The translations under genes were made by a program, and so were the position numbers. A DNA stretch of 64,000 bases from Enterobacteriaceae bacterium UBA5654 (lineage in GTDB: Bacteria; Pseudomonadota; Gammaproteobacteria; Enterobacterales; Enterobacteriaceae): assembly GCA_002421005.1 (NCBI GenBank), contig DIJC01000014.1, forward strand, positions 68,782 through 132,781, given 5' to 3'. Under the pieces are notes generated by a model. That model had not been told where the DNA came from, did no database searches, and was given only the letters and a program-made list of their open reading frames with translations. Positions 34,809 through 42,916 of the stretch are shown piece after piece; within the stretch, counting starts at the first letter, position 1; every line of letters starts with the position of its first letter.

Positions 34809-35603
34809 ATGATTAAGTGGCCCTGGAAAGCACATGAAGCAACCCGAAGCCCGGAATTACCCTGGGAGCACGCGCTTGCGATCCCTGTCTTAGCCAGTCT
34901 TTCTATAGATGAACAGGCTAAGCTCATTCAGCTTGCCGAACGCTTCTTACAGCAGAAGCGGGTGGTTCCCCTGCAAGGTCTTGAACTGGATACGCTGCAA
35001 AACTGCCGTATCGCCCTGCTCTTTTGTCTTCCGGTTCTTGAACTGGGCATTGAATGGCTCGATGGTTTCCATGAAATCCTGATTTATCCCGCGCCGTTCG
35101 TCGTTGATGATGAATGGGAAGATGATATCGGGCTGGTACACAATCAGCGGATGGTGCAGTCCGGTCAAAGCTGGCAGCAAGGGCCGGTGATCCTGAACTG
35201 GCTGGATATTCAGGACTCCTTCGACGCCTCCGGTTTTAACCTGATCATTCATGAAGTCGCGCATAAGCTGGATACCCGCAACGGCGACCGCGCCAGCGGC
35301 GTGCCATTAATTGCGCTGCGTGAAGTCGCAGGCTGGGAGCATGACCTTCATGCGGCCATGAACAATATTCAGGATGAGATCGACCTGGTCGGCGAAAGCG
35401 CAGCCAGTATTGATGCCTATGCCGCCACCGATCCCGCAGAATGCTTTGCCGTGCTGTCGGAATACTTTTTCAGTGCGCCCGAACTTTTCGCCCCGCGCTT
35501 CCCGTCCCTGTGGCAACGCTTCTGTCTGTTCTATCAGCAGGACCCATTACAGCGACTGCGTGAAAACGGTGAAGCGGAGAGTAATACCTCTCTGGTACAT
35601 TAA
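34809..35603 (+). CDS. mtfA: zinc metallopeptidase MtfA (Mlc titration factor)
   Basis: Cytoplasmic peptidase of 264 residues that binds and inactivates the glucose repressor Mlc, and has aminopeptidase activity. The gluzincin motif HEVAH is at 148-152 with the downstream glutamate in DPAECFAVLSEYFF. Begins MIKWPWKAHE as in E. coli. Monocistronic between serU and asnT. Confidence 0.96.
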   Translation: MIKWPWKAHEATRSPELPWEHALAIPVLASLSIDEQAKLIQLAERFLQQKRVVPLQGLELDTLQNCRIALLFCLPVLELGIEWLDGFHEILIYPAPFVVDDEWEDDIGLVHNQRMVQSGQSWQQGPVILNWLDIQDSFDASGFNLIIHEVAHKLDTRNGDRASGVPLIALREVAGWEHDLHAAMNNIQDEIDLVGESAASIDAYAATDPAECFAVLSEYFFSAPELFAPRFPSLWQRFCLFYQQDPLQRLRENGEAESNTSLVH

Positions 35604-35656
35604 AAACCCATTTTGCATCATTATTAGCCAGTTGAATCAACGAGTTAATTTTATCG

Positions 35657-35685
35657 TTGACACCAGAATACGGGGCCAGTAATAT
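35657..35685 (+). promoter_or_regulatory. promoter of tRNA-Asn copy 1
   Basis: TTGACA (35657-35662), 17 bases, TAATAT (35680-35685), 19 bases before the mature tRNA start. Confidence 0.85.
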
Positions 35686-35703
35686 TCGCCCCGTTCACAC
35701 GAT

Positions 35704-35779
35704 TCCTCTGTAGTTCAGTCGGTAGAACGGCGGACTGTTAATCCGTATGTCACTGGTTCGAGTCCAGTCAGAGGAGCCA
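35704..35779 (+). tRNA. asnT: tRNA-Asn (GTT), copy 1
   Basis: 76 bases from TCCTCTGTAG to encoded CCA; anticodon loop CTGTTAATC, anticodon GTT. Identical to the three other copies in this window. Position after mtfA corresponds to E. coli asnT, a frequent integration site of genomic islands. Confidence 0.97.
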
Positions 35780-35789
35780 AAATTCTAAA

Positions 35790-35814
35790 AAGCCTGCTTT
35801 CGAGCGGGCTTTTT
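35790..35814 (+). terminator. terminator of tRNA-Asn copy 1
   Basis: AAGCCTGCT, loop TTCG, AGCGGGCTT (one G-T type pair), then T residues. Confidence 0.9.
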
Positions 35815-35862
35815 GCTTTTCAGCGTTCAGCCAGCCAGCCGGGGCATTCACGCCCAACAATT

Positions 35863-36771
35863 TCAATCAAAGGTCGATATCACATGCCCGGCCGCTTTTT
35901 CCACAAGCAGGGAAAGGGCTTCGGCCGCCGGGGTCAGCGGCATGCTGGCGCGACGGATCTGCACGATTTCCGGGCCGGGGATCTGTTCCTCAATCGCGAT
36001 GGCGATCATCGAATCCTTAAAAAACTCCGATTTCAACAAGGCTTTGGGTAGCAGGATCAACGAATCGGTGGAGGAAAGCAGCGTCAGAACAGCCATGACG
36101 GAATTCACCTGCGTGAGCAAGCGCGGCGATGCCAGCCCGTGCGTTCGGAACACCTCGTCGAACTCTTCTTCCGGTCGGTTGCGCAATCCGAAGGAGAGCC
36201 ATTGCGCATCGCAGAGTTGCGCGAGGCTCGTTGCCCGTGCCAGCGGGTGATTTTTCCGGGCGATGACCATGCGATTTTTTCGCCACAGAAGGTCCATCTG
36301 GTAACGCGATTCGGGCGCTTTCTCCGGGCTGGGCCCGACGTAAAAATCCATGCTGCCATCATTCAGCCGGGGAATGGCGGTGGGATAAACCGTTTCCAGA
36401 ATTATCAACCTGACCTGCGGATATTGCTCGCGAAAGGGCTGATAGACCAGAGGCAGGATCATCTCCAGAATGACCGGCGAAAATCCCACGGTTACTTTGC
36501 CCTGAAGTTCACCGCGCATCTGGCTGGCTTCGTCTTTGGCCCGCTGCAAATCTTCCAGCATGTTGTGGGCGCGCAGGTAAAACCGCTCTCCGGCTGGCGT
36601 CGGCGTAGTGCCATAAGAGTGGCGTTCGAGCAACGGCAGCCCCAGTTCCTCTTCCAGTTCGCGCAGGCTACGGGTTAAAGCCGGTTGCGCAAGGCCAAGC
36701 AGCCGTGCCGCCGCGCGCAGGCTGCCTGTGCGGATCACCGCCTCGAAATGGCGCAAATGATGGATTTTCAC
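35863..36771 (-). CDS. LysR family regulator of the amidohydrolase block
   Basis: 302 residues with N-terminal winged helix (MKIHHLRHFEAVIRTGSLRAAARLLGLAQPALTRSLRELEEELG) and a C-terminal effector domain. It is divergent from the amidohydrolase and KdgT-type permease genes and so very likely controls them; the GATA-N9-TATC element at 36798-36814 could be its site. Effector unknown. Not part of the E. coli K-12 backbone. Confidence 0.9.
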   Translation of the reverse strand: MKIHHLRHFEAVIRTGSLRAAARLLGLAQPALTRSLRELEEELGLPLLERHSYGTTPTPAGERFYLRAHNMLEDLQRAKDEASQMRGELQGKVTVGFSPVILEMILPLVYQPFREQYPQVRLIILETVYPTAIPRLNDGSMDFYVGPSPEKAPESRYQMDLLWRKNRMVIARKNHPLARATSLAQLCDAQWLSFGLRNRPEEEFDEVFRTHGLASPRLLTQVNSVMAVLTLLSSTDSLILLPKALLKSEFFKDSMIAIAIEEQIPGPEIVQIRRASMPLTPAAEALSLLVEKAAGHVISTFD

Positions 36772-36793
36772 AGTGGTCCTCCTGACCCTGACT

Positions 36794-36817
36794 GGCTGAT
36801 ATCAAAAAGCTATCGCC
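36794..36817. promoter_or_regulatory. possible LysR operator
   Basis: GGCTGATA (36794-36801) and TATCGCC (36811-36817) form an imperfect inverted repeat with a 9-base centre between the divergent LysR gene and the amidohydrolase gene, similar to T-N11-A boxes. Confidence 0.35.
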
Positions 36818-36943
36818 GGGATTAATTTGCCTTCTTATTGTATCAGATGCGCGGGAGTAACATCTTTTTTGTCGACCTGCCGATGGGTCGATCGGATGGA
36901 TTCAACCCCTCGCAAATGACGGTGTTTCACCATGGAGGCAAAA

Positions 36944-37915
36944 ATGAGCAATTTCAGAGATATTCCGAAAGTCGATGTACACTCGCATTTCCTGACCCCC
37001 TCGTATCTTGAGGCCATGAACAAGTATCTGGGCGGCAACCCGGATCGTTTTCCGATGCCGGAATGGTCGGTCGAAAAGCATTTGCAGTACAACGAATCAA
37101 TGGGGATCGTGCATACGGTTCTGTCATACTCGTCACCGCATATCAATTTCAGCACACGCGAAGTCAACCGCCAGCTTGCCCGTATTGGCAACGAAGCCGG
37201 AGCGCAAATCGTGGCGGATAATCCCGGGAAATTCAGCTTCCTGGCGTCGCTGCCCCTGCCCAACATCGACGATACGCTCGAAGAAATCGCTTATGCCTGC
37301 GATCATCTGGACACCGATGGCTTCACGCTGCCGACCAATACCAAAGGCGTCTATATGGGTGCGCCGGAGCTGGAGCCGATGTTCGCCGAATTCAACCGCC
37401 GCAAGGCGGTCGTGACGTTTCATCCTAACAAACCTGGCGCTGTACCAGCAGGCGTTGGCGAGATGCTGCCGATCCCGATGATGGAATTTATTTTCGACAC
37501 CACGCGCTGTGTTGTCGATCTGATGTTGCGCGGTTATCCCGAAAAATACCCCGATATCAAATTCCTGATGCCGCACTGTGGATCGATGCTGCCGTACGTC
37601 GTTGACCGGATCGCGTCCTTCAAACCGACGCTGATCAAGACCGGCTCTGTGACGGAAGATTATGACGTTTATAAGACTTTCAGCCGCTTTTATTTCGACA
37701 CCACTGGCGCATCGGCGGCTCACCAGCTGCGCGACGTGCTGGATATGACCGACGTCAGCCACATCCTTTACGGCAGCGACTATCCCTTCCCGCCTGTGCC
37801 GGTGCTGGAAGACCAGACCAACGCCGTATTTACGGCTCCCTACCTGGACGAGATGCAGAAAGCGAAAATCTTTAGTGGGAACGCATCGGCTCTTTTCAAA
37901 AAAGTAAGACTGTAA
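36944..37915 (+). CDS. amidohydrolase family 2 protein (ACMSD/resorcylate decarboxylase-like)
   Basis: TIM-barrel metal enzyme of 323 residues. Start at MSNFRDIPKVDVHSHF (36944) with GGAGG upstream. Metal ligands typical of PF04909 are visible: HSH near residue 13-15 (DVHSHF), TFHPNK in the middle, MPHCGS, and GSDYPFPP near the end. Relatives are decarboxylases or hydrolases of aromatic and related acids (gamma-resorcylate, aminocarboxymuconate semialdehyde). With the 2-keto-3-deoxygluconate-permease-type transporter downstream it probably acts on an imported carboxylate. The substrate cannot be named. Confidence 0.85.
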   Translation: MSNFRDIPKVDVHSHFLTPSYLEAMNKYLGGNPDRFPMPEWSVEKHLQYNESMGIVHTVLSYSSPHINFSTREVNRQLARIGNEAGAQIVADNPGKFSFLASLPLPNIDDTLEEIAYACDHLDTDGFTLPTNTKGVYMGAPELEPMFAEFNRRKAVVTFHPNKPGAVPAGVGEMLPIPMMEFIFDTTRCVVDLMLRGYPEKYPDIKFLMPHCGSMLPYVVDRIASFKPTLIKTGSVTEDYDVYKTFSRFYFDTTGASAAHQLRDVLDMTDVSHILYGSDYPFPPVPVLEDQTNAVFTAPYLDEMQKAKIFSGNASALFKKVRL

Positions 37916-37977
37916 AAAACAGCGGGAACCTCAGTATCAGGGGTTCCTTACTTTTTATCCAGGACGGAATAGTTAAA

Positions 37978-38913
37978 ATGAATATTCTTGGCTGTGTCAA
38001 AAAAATACCGGGCGGTTTAATGATCGTACCGATGTTCGTCACCGCGCTGATTAACACGTTTTTCCCCGAAGCGCTCAAACTGGGCGGACCGACAGGTCTG
38101 TTTACCGCCAAAGGCACCATGGTCGTTATCGGCCTGATCCTGTTTATCACGGGCAGCCAGTTCAGGCTAAACCAGTTGGGCATGACCCTGAAACGCGGCG
38201 CGGCACTTTGCCTGGCCAAACTGGCTATCGGTTTCCTGGCAGGCTGGTTGGTGCTGAGCTGGTTCGGCCTGGACGGTTTCTGGGGTATTTCGGCGGTTGC
38301 CTTGATCAGCGCTATGGTCAGCTGTAATCCCGGCGTTTATATCGCGCTGTGCGAACAATACGGCGACGACACTGATAAGGCCGTGTTCGGTCTGCTGAAC
38401 GTCATTGCGGTACCCGCGACGCCAATCCTTATTATCGGCGTCGCTGGCGGCGGCGGTATTGATCTGATGGAAATCCTGGTCGTGCTGATCCCATTTATTG
38501 TCGGCATCATCCTTGGCAATCTCGATCCGCAAATCCGCGCCCTGATGGCACCGGGCACGCCTATCGTGCTGCCTTTCCTCGGCTTCTGCTTCGGCGCGTC
38601 GGTCAATCTGGGCAGCGCGTTAACAGCGGGGATGGCCGGGATCCTGCTGACGCTGATCTTCCTGATCGTCAACGTCGCGTTGATGCTGCTCGTCGACCGG
38701 GCCATTCTCCGCCGCCCAGGCTACGCCGCTGTCTCTACCTGTAGCGTGGCCGGAATATCGGTCGTCGTTCCGACCATCCTGGCAGCTTCACAGCCCGCTT
38801 TCGCCCCCTATGCGGAAGCCGCCACCTCGCAACTGGCGCTGGTGATGGTGCTTTCCTCCTTCGCCATCCCCTGGATCACCAGCCAGGTGGTAAAACGGTG
38901 GGGCAGAGGCTGA
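37978..38913 (+). CDS. KdgT family permease
   Basis: 311 residues, ten or so membrane helices, beginning MNILGCVKKIPGGLMIVPMFVTALINTFFPEAL, the 2-keto-3-deoxygluconate transporter family signature. Ends with SVAGISVVVPTILAASQPAFAPYAEAAT, also typical. Lies 62 bases after the amidohydrolase gene and is likely co-transcribed. Because the neighbour is not a KDG enzyme, the substrate may be another sugar-acid-like or aromatic carboxylate. Confidence 0.88.
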   Translation: MNILGCVKKIPGGLMIVPMFVTALINTFFPEALKLGGPTGLFTAKGTMVVIGLILFITGSQFRLNQLGMTLKRGAALCLAKLAIGFLAGWLVLSWFGLDGFWGISAVALISAMVSCNPGVYIALCEQYGDDTDKAVFGLLNVIAVPATPILIIGVAGGGGIDLMEILVVLIPFIVGIILGNLDPQIRALMAPGTPIVLPFLGFCFGASVNLGSALTAGMAGILLTLIFLIVNVALMLLVDRAILRRPGYAAVSTCSVAGISVVVPTILAASQPAFAPYAEAATSQLALVMVLSSFAIPWITSQVVKRWGRG

Positions 38914-38986
38914 TAATACTGCGGTGCAGCGGCAGAATTGCACGCGCTGCCGATGCACCGCATATGCCGGGATTAACCCGAAAACC

Positions 38987-39394
38987 TTATTTATTATTCT
39001 CTTCAGGATTAAACGGATAGCAGACACATGCCAGCTTATGTCCGTCAGGATCTCTAAGATAAGCAACATAAAAATCCGCGCCGTATTCTTCTCTGATACC
39101 GGGCGCGCCCTCATCGCTTCCGCCATGCGTAAGACCCGCGGCATGAAACTTTCTGACCTGTTCTGCACTCCTGGCTCTGAACGCAAACATCGTGCCATTC
39201 CCTGCTGTGGCTTTATTTTTGTCAAAGGGTTCACAGATACAAAAACTGAAACCTTTATCTGACGGATCTCCCCACGTAGCCCAGCTCTCATTCCATGAAG
39301 GTATCCGGGAAATACCCAGCACGTCGAAAATCGCATCATAAAAAATAATCATATGATGCATGTTGTTGGTTCCTGTAGTGGTATACATGAGCAT
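38987..39394 (-). CDS. VOC (glyoxalase-like) protein
   Basis: 135 residues of the vicinal-oxygen-chelate fold; MLMYTTTGTNNMHHMIIFYDAIFDVLG and the C-terminal FYVAYLRDPDGHKLACVCYP fit the PhnB/glyoxalase family. Metal-ligand-like residues are His13/14 and Glu in the second half. It faces the permease gene convergently, so it is probably not in that operon. Function unknown. Confidence 0.8.
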   Translation of the reverse strand: MLMYTTTGTNNMHHMIIFYDAIFDVLGISRIPSWNESWATWGDPSDKGFSFCICEPFDKNKATAGNGTMFAFRARSAEQVRKFHAAGLTHGGSDEGAPGIREEYGADFYVAYLRDPDGHKLACVCYPFNPEENNK

Positions 39395-39530
39395 GTTAAA
39401 TCACCTGCTGTCCGGGAGAAAGTTCAGCGCCTGAGCATGATCCCATCACCGCCCGAAATCAAGGATCCGGTCCATCATTAGCAGCAGGATCCCATAACAA
39501 CATCGTCTTTTTCGCCAGCGGCATCAAAGC

Positions 39531-39556
39531 AAAAAGCCTGCACGGAGGCAGGCTTT
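39531..39556. terminator. terminator downstream of cbl
   Basis: AAAGCCTGC and GCAGGCTTT form a 9-bp stem; on the minus strand it is followed by TTTTTGC, 18 bases after the cbl stop. Confidence 0.85.
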
Positions 39557-39573
39557 GAATGCAAGATTGCGGC

Positions 39574-40524
39574 TCAAATCTGATAATCAATCACGACTTC
39601 ATCCGATTCCATTGCCTGACGCTTGATTTCCGCCAGCGACAGTCCGGCATTGCACAGCTCGATAAACTGCCAGACATAATTACGCTGAAGCTGACCGCGC
39701 TTGAGGCCCAGCCAGACGGTGCTGGCATCAAAAAGATGGCGGGTATCAAGCCGGACCAGCCTTCCAACCTCATTTTCGCCGGTAGATTGCTCAGCGACCA
39801 GCCCGATGCCCAGCCCCAGATCGACGTAGGTTTTGATGACGTCGGAATCCTGCGCGCTGAGGACGATATCCGGTGTCAACCCCTTGCGGCTGAAAGCTTC
39901 ATCAATACGCGAACGCCCGGTGATCCCCTGTCGGTAGGTAATCAAAGGCCAGCGGGCGATCTCTTCCAGCGTCAGTGGGGAAATCTGCGTTAACGGATGA
40001 TCGTGCGGCAACAGCAGACTGTGATGCCAGCGGAACCACGGGAAGGCGGCCAGCGTGGGATCGTTGCTTAAACGCTCGCTGGCAATGCCAATATCTGCGC
40101 CGCCATTGTGCAGCAGCGCTTCGATTTCCTGCGGCGTACCCTGCACCAGCTCAAGACGCACATCTTTAAACAGTTCCCGAAACGCCTTTATCACCGGCGG
40201 CAAGCTGTAGCGCGCCTGGGTATGCGTGGTGGCGATGGTCAGCACGCCCGACGCATCATTAGTGAATAAATCGGCAAGTCGGCGAACGTTGCTGGCCTCG
40301 TTGAGGATGCGCTCCGCAATCACCAGCAATGCTTTCCCCGGCTCGGTCATGCCCAGCAGACGCTTACCGCGCCGGATGAAAATCTCAATACCGAGTTCTT
40401 CTTCCAGCTCGCGGATATGGCGACTGACGCCAGACTGCGAGGTATAAAGCATGTTAGCGACTTCGGTCAGGTTGAAATCCTGCCGTGCGGCCTCGCGAAT
40501 AATTTTAAGTTGCTGAAAATTCAC
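39574..40524 (-). CDS. cbl: LysR family regulator Cbl (CysB-like)
   Basis: Activates genes for use of organosulfur compounds (tau, ssu) when sulfate is scarce. 316 residues, same as E. coli; N-terminal MNFQQLKIIREAARQDFNLTEVANMLYTSQSGVSRHIRELEEELG is the CysB-family DNA-binding domain and the effector domain ends SLAEIKRQAMESDEVVIDYQI. It follows nac on the same strand; in relatives nac represses or co-controls cbl. Confidence 0.96.
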   Translation of the reverse strand: MNFQQLKIIREAARQDFNLTEVANMLYTSQSGVSRHIRELEEELGIEIFIRRGKRLLGMTEPGKALLVIAERILNEASNVRRLADLFTNDASGVLTIATTHTQARYSLPPVIKAFRELFKDVRLELVQGTPQEIEALLHNGGADIGIASERLSNDPTLAAFPWFRWHHSLLLPHDHPLTQISPLTLEEIARWPLITYRQGITGRSRIDEAFSRKGLTPDIVLSAQDSDVIKTYVDLGLGIGLVAEQSTGENEVGRLVRLDTRHLFDASTVWLGLKRGQLQRNYVWQFIELCNAGLSLAEIKRQAMESDEVVIDYQI

Positions 40525-40626
40525 CCTACCCCTCCAGGGCCATATGACATAACACTATTGTTAGAGTCACAGGAGGAGCAGAACAAATAATAAAAACCAG
40601 CAACTTATGCTTTTTTGTTATAAACC

Positions 40627-41544
40627 CTAACTGACGAGCATCAATTCCCGGTTTTCCAGCGCCGGACGACTGACCAGCGACATCAGGATCTCTCTGACTG
40701 CCATCGCCTGTGGCGTCAGTGACCCGCGTGCGGAAACGTTCAGCGAAAGCGGCAGACTCATTGACGGCGTGGAGATACGCGCCATCCAGCCATTTGCCGC
40801 ACCAGAAAGCGAGCGGGCTGCGGATTCAGGCAACACGGTAACGCCCATCCCACTGGCAATAGCCGCGGTCAACGTCGCAATGGACTCAATTTCACCGATA
40901 ATTTTTGCCGTCAGACGACGAAGTGAAAAAGCTTCGTCAACGCGCAGCCGCACCGCGCTAAAATCACGCGGCAGGAACAGATTCATCCCGGCGACGGCGG
41001 CAAGATCGACGCTTTGCCCCGGACAATCGCGGGTGCCGACCAGGTAGAGATCTTCTTTCAGCAGCGGCTGGCTGGAGATCCCCGCCACCGGCGAACGCTC
41101 ATAAAGCACAGCCATATCAAGCTGCCCGCTGAGTAATTTATCATTGAGCACCGGGTTGCTGTTCTCATGCAGATAAACCTGCACATCCGGCAGTTCATCA
41201 CGCACGGCCTGAAGCAGCGGCATCGTCACAGAGGAAGCAGCGGTGCCTGGCGCAAGGCCAATAGAGACCTGACCACGCAGCGTCTGCCCCACATTATTGA
41301 CCGCCAGCTGCGCCTGTTCGCACTGACGCAATATCGTTCTCGCGTGGGTGTAGAGGATTTTTCCGGCCTCAGTCGGGGTTACGCCCCGCTTGGTGCGGAT
41401 CAGCAGTTGTTGATCCAGCTCTCCTTCCAGGGTGGCGACCTGCTGACTTAGCGCAGGCTGTGCAATATGCAGCACTTCTGCGGCCTGTGTCAGGCTACCA
41501 ATATCGACGATTTTTACGAAATACTTCAGCCGTCTTAAGTTCAT
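40627..41544 (-). CDS. nac: nitrogen assimilation regulator Nac
   Basis: LysR protein of 305 residues that couples the NtrC regulon to sigma-70 genes. Start MNLRRLKYFVKIVDIGSLTQAAEVLHIAQPALSQQVATLE at 41544 (GGAGG upstream; an earlier in-frame codon at 41583 is less likely). Same length as the E. coli and Klebsiella proteins. The sigma-54 promoter and NtrC site upstream make expression dependent on nitrogen limitation. Confidence 0.97.
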   Translation of the reverse strand: MNLRRLKYFVKIVDIGSLTQAAEVLHIAQPALSQQVATLEGELDQQLLIRTKRGVTPTEAGKILYTHARTILRQCEQAQLAVNNVGQTLRGQVSIGLAPGTAASSVTMPLLQAVRDELPDVQVYLHENSNPVLNDKLLSGQLDMAVLYERSPVAGISSQPLLKEDLYLVGTRDCPGQSVDLAAVAGMNLFLPRDFSAVRLRVDEAFSLRRLTAKIIGEIESIATLTAAIASGMGVTVLPESAARSLSGAANGWMARISTPSMSLPLSLNVSARGSLTPQAMAVREILMSLVSRPALENRELMLVS

Positions 41545-41601
41545 TTTGCCTCCGGTAAGGAACGCCAGTGCCAGTGCTGGCATTAATCTTATCGGAGGAG
41601 T

Positions 41602-41617
41602 TGCAATAACTTTGCCA
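41602..41617 (-). promoter_or_regulatory. sigma-54 promoter of nac
   Basis: Minus strand TGGCAAAGTTATTGCA has GG and GC exactly ten bases apart, matching TGGCAC-N5-TTGCA except for one base. It is 58-73 bases before the nac ATG. Confidence 0.85.
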
Positions 41618-41735
41618 GTTTTGAAAGATGTCTTTTTACGGACGCTAACAGGCTGGATAATAAGACATTCTGATTTAAAACGCCGTTTCCATCACTTAGC
41701 CAGTGGAAATGGCTATGCCCCATTAAGGGGTAGAT

Positions 41736-41752
41736 TGCACCATCCAGGTGCG
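41736..41752. promoter_or_regulatory. NtrC binding site of nac
   Basis: TGCACC-N5-GGTGCG, a dyad matching the NtrC consensus (GCAC..GGTGC). It lies about 120-150 bases upstream of the sigma-54 promoter, the usual enhancer distance. Confidence 0.85.
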
Positions 41753-41831
41753 GGCAGTCGACCCGATACCCCCGTAAAACGCCTTTTTGCTGGTTTTGTC
41801 AGCAATCAAACAGGTTTAGCGCATCCAGCCT

Positions 41832-41860
41832 TTGACATGCTGCAGGAGCCTCGCTAATAT
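41832..41860 (+). promoter_or_regulatory. promoter of tRNA-Asn copy 2
   Basis: TTGACA (41832-41837), 17 bases, TAATAT (41855-41860). Confidence 0.85.
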
Positions 41861-41878
41861 TCGCCCCGTTCAAGCGAT

Positions 41879-41954
41879 TCCTCTGTAGTTCAGTCGGTAG
41901 AACGGCGGACTGTTAATCCGTATGTCACTGGTTCGAGTCCAGTCAGAGGAGCCA
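41879..41954 (+). tRNA. asnV: tRNA-Asn (GTT), copy 2
   Basis: Same 76 bases as copy 1. Name by analogy with E. coli, where asnV lies upstream of nac on the opposite strand. Promoter and upstream 45 bases closely resemble those of copy 3. Confidence 0.95.
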
Positions 41955-41963
41955 AATTCTAAA

Positions 41964-41988
41964 AAGCCTGCTTTTAAGCAGGCTTTTT
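41964..41988 (+). terminator. terminator of tRNA-Asn copy 2
   Basis: AAGCCTGCTT/AAGCAGGCTT with T run; also reads as a palindrome. Confidence 0.9.
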
Positions 41989-42093
41989 GCTATCTGCCTC
42001 CCGCCCGTTCACACGCTCCCGCCCTGCCTTGTTCCTAAAAAGAAAACCAGCAAAATGACAGGGAATCTCCCACTCTGTAAAGGAACTTAAAAC

Positions 42094-42825
42094 ATGACGC
42101 TCCGCCTGTCAGTCCTCGCCCTTCTCCTCCCGGTATTCGCTTTCGCCGCCGATCGCTGCGTCCTTAGCGATCCGGCACTCAGCGTGCAGAGTTATCACGT
42201 TGATGCAAAGCGAGAACGTATTGTCACCTACTGGAAAAATAAGGACGGCAAAGCGTGGGAATCGATCCGTAATTTGCTAAACGATATCGACAGCAACGGG
42301 CGGGTACAGATGGTGATGAACGGCGGTATTTATGATAAGTCTTACGCGCCGCTTGGGCTGTATATTGAAAACGGCCGAAAAAGGGTGCCGCTGAACCGCG
42401 CATCCGGCGGCGGTAACTTTTTCATCCGCCCCGGCGGAGTGTTTTATCTTAAAGACCAGAAAGCAGCGATTGTCAGCCTTGACCAGTTCACGTCGTCAAA
42501 AGGCGTCGATTATGCGGTGCAGTCCGGCCCGCTGTTGATACAGAACGGGAACATCAATCCACGGCTGCTTGCGTCCGCCAGCTCGCGCAAGATCCGCAAC
42601 GCGGTTGGCATCACATCGCAGGGTCAGGTGGTATTTATGCTCAGCGCAGGCGCAACCAACTTCTTTGATTTCGCCTGCTACGCCAAATCAAAACTCGCTA
42701 TCCGCCAGATGCTGTATCTGGACGGCACTATCTCCGCCATGTACCAGAAAGGCGGGAGTATACCGTGGCAATATCATCCTTTCGTCAGCATGATTGCAGT
42801 GGAAACGCAGCCCGGCGATCGTTAA
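42094..42825 (+). CDS. periplasmic phosphodiester glycosidase-like protein
   Basis: 243 residues with a signal peptide (MTLRLSVLALLLPVFAFA, cut before ADRC). The body carries the NAGPA domain signature (PF09992 type): VMNGGIYDKSYAPLGLYIENG, SGGGNFFIRPGGVF, QSGPLLIQNG and LYLDGTISAMYQ. The family includes enzymes that remove N-acetylglucosamine-1-phosphodiester groups and many bacterial exported proteins of unknown substrate. Two cysteines (about 22 and 196) may form a disulfide. Precedes amn by 91 bases. Confidence 0.82.
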   Translation: MTLRLSVLALLLPVFAFAADRCVLSDPALSVQSYHVDAKRERIVTYWKNKDGKAWESIRNLLNDIDSNGRVQMVMNGGIYDKSYAPLGLYIENGRKRVPLNRASGGGNFFIRPGGVFYLKDQKAAIVSLDQFTSSKGVDYAVQSGPLLIQNGNINPRLLASASSRKIRNAVGITSQGQVVFMLSAGATNFFDFACYAKSKLAIRQMLYLDGTISAMYQKGGSIPWQYHPFVSMIAVETQPGDR

Positions 42826-42857
42826 GCGTCCCGGTTCAGTTTTATCCGCTGGCTTTC

Positions 42858-42875
42858 GTTTCACATTCCTGTGAC
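42858..42875 (+). promoter_or_regulatory. possible Pho box upstream of amn
   Basis: GTTTCAC, four bases, CTGTGAC: two imperfect copies of the PhoB half-site CTGTCAT spaced as in a Pho box, 42 bases before the amn start. E. coli amn belongs to the Pho regulon. Confidence 0.45.
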
Positions 42876-42916
42876 ATACTATCGGGTATATTCAGTTTGT
42901 CTGACACAAGGAGCGA

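Noticed and set aside
35704..39573. Integrative island in asnT
   Set aside because: The LysR-amidohydrolase-permease block looks acquired, but no integrase and no partial tRNA 3' end repeat was found on its far side, so an integrative element cannot be claimed.
41540..41566. Second sigma-54-like site (TGGCAC near GTTCC) close to the nac start
   Set aside because: The -12 element lacks GC at the required distance and overlaps the RBS; the site at 41602-41617 fits exactly.
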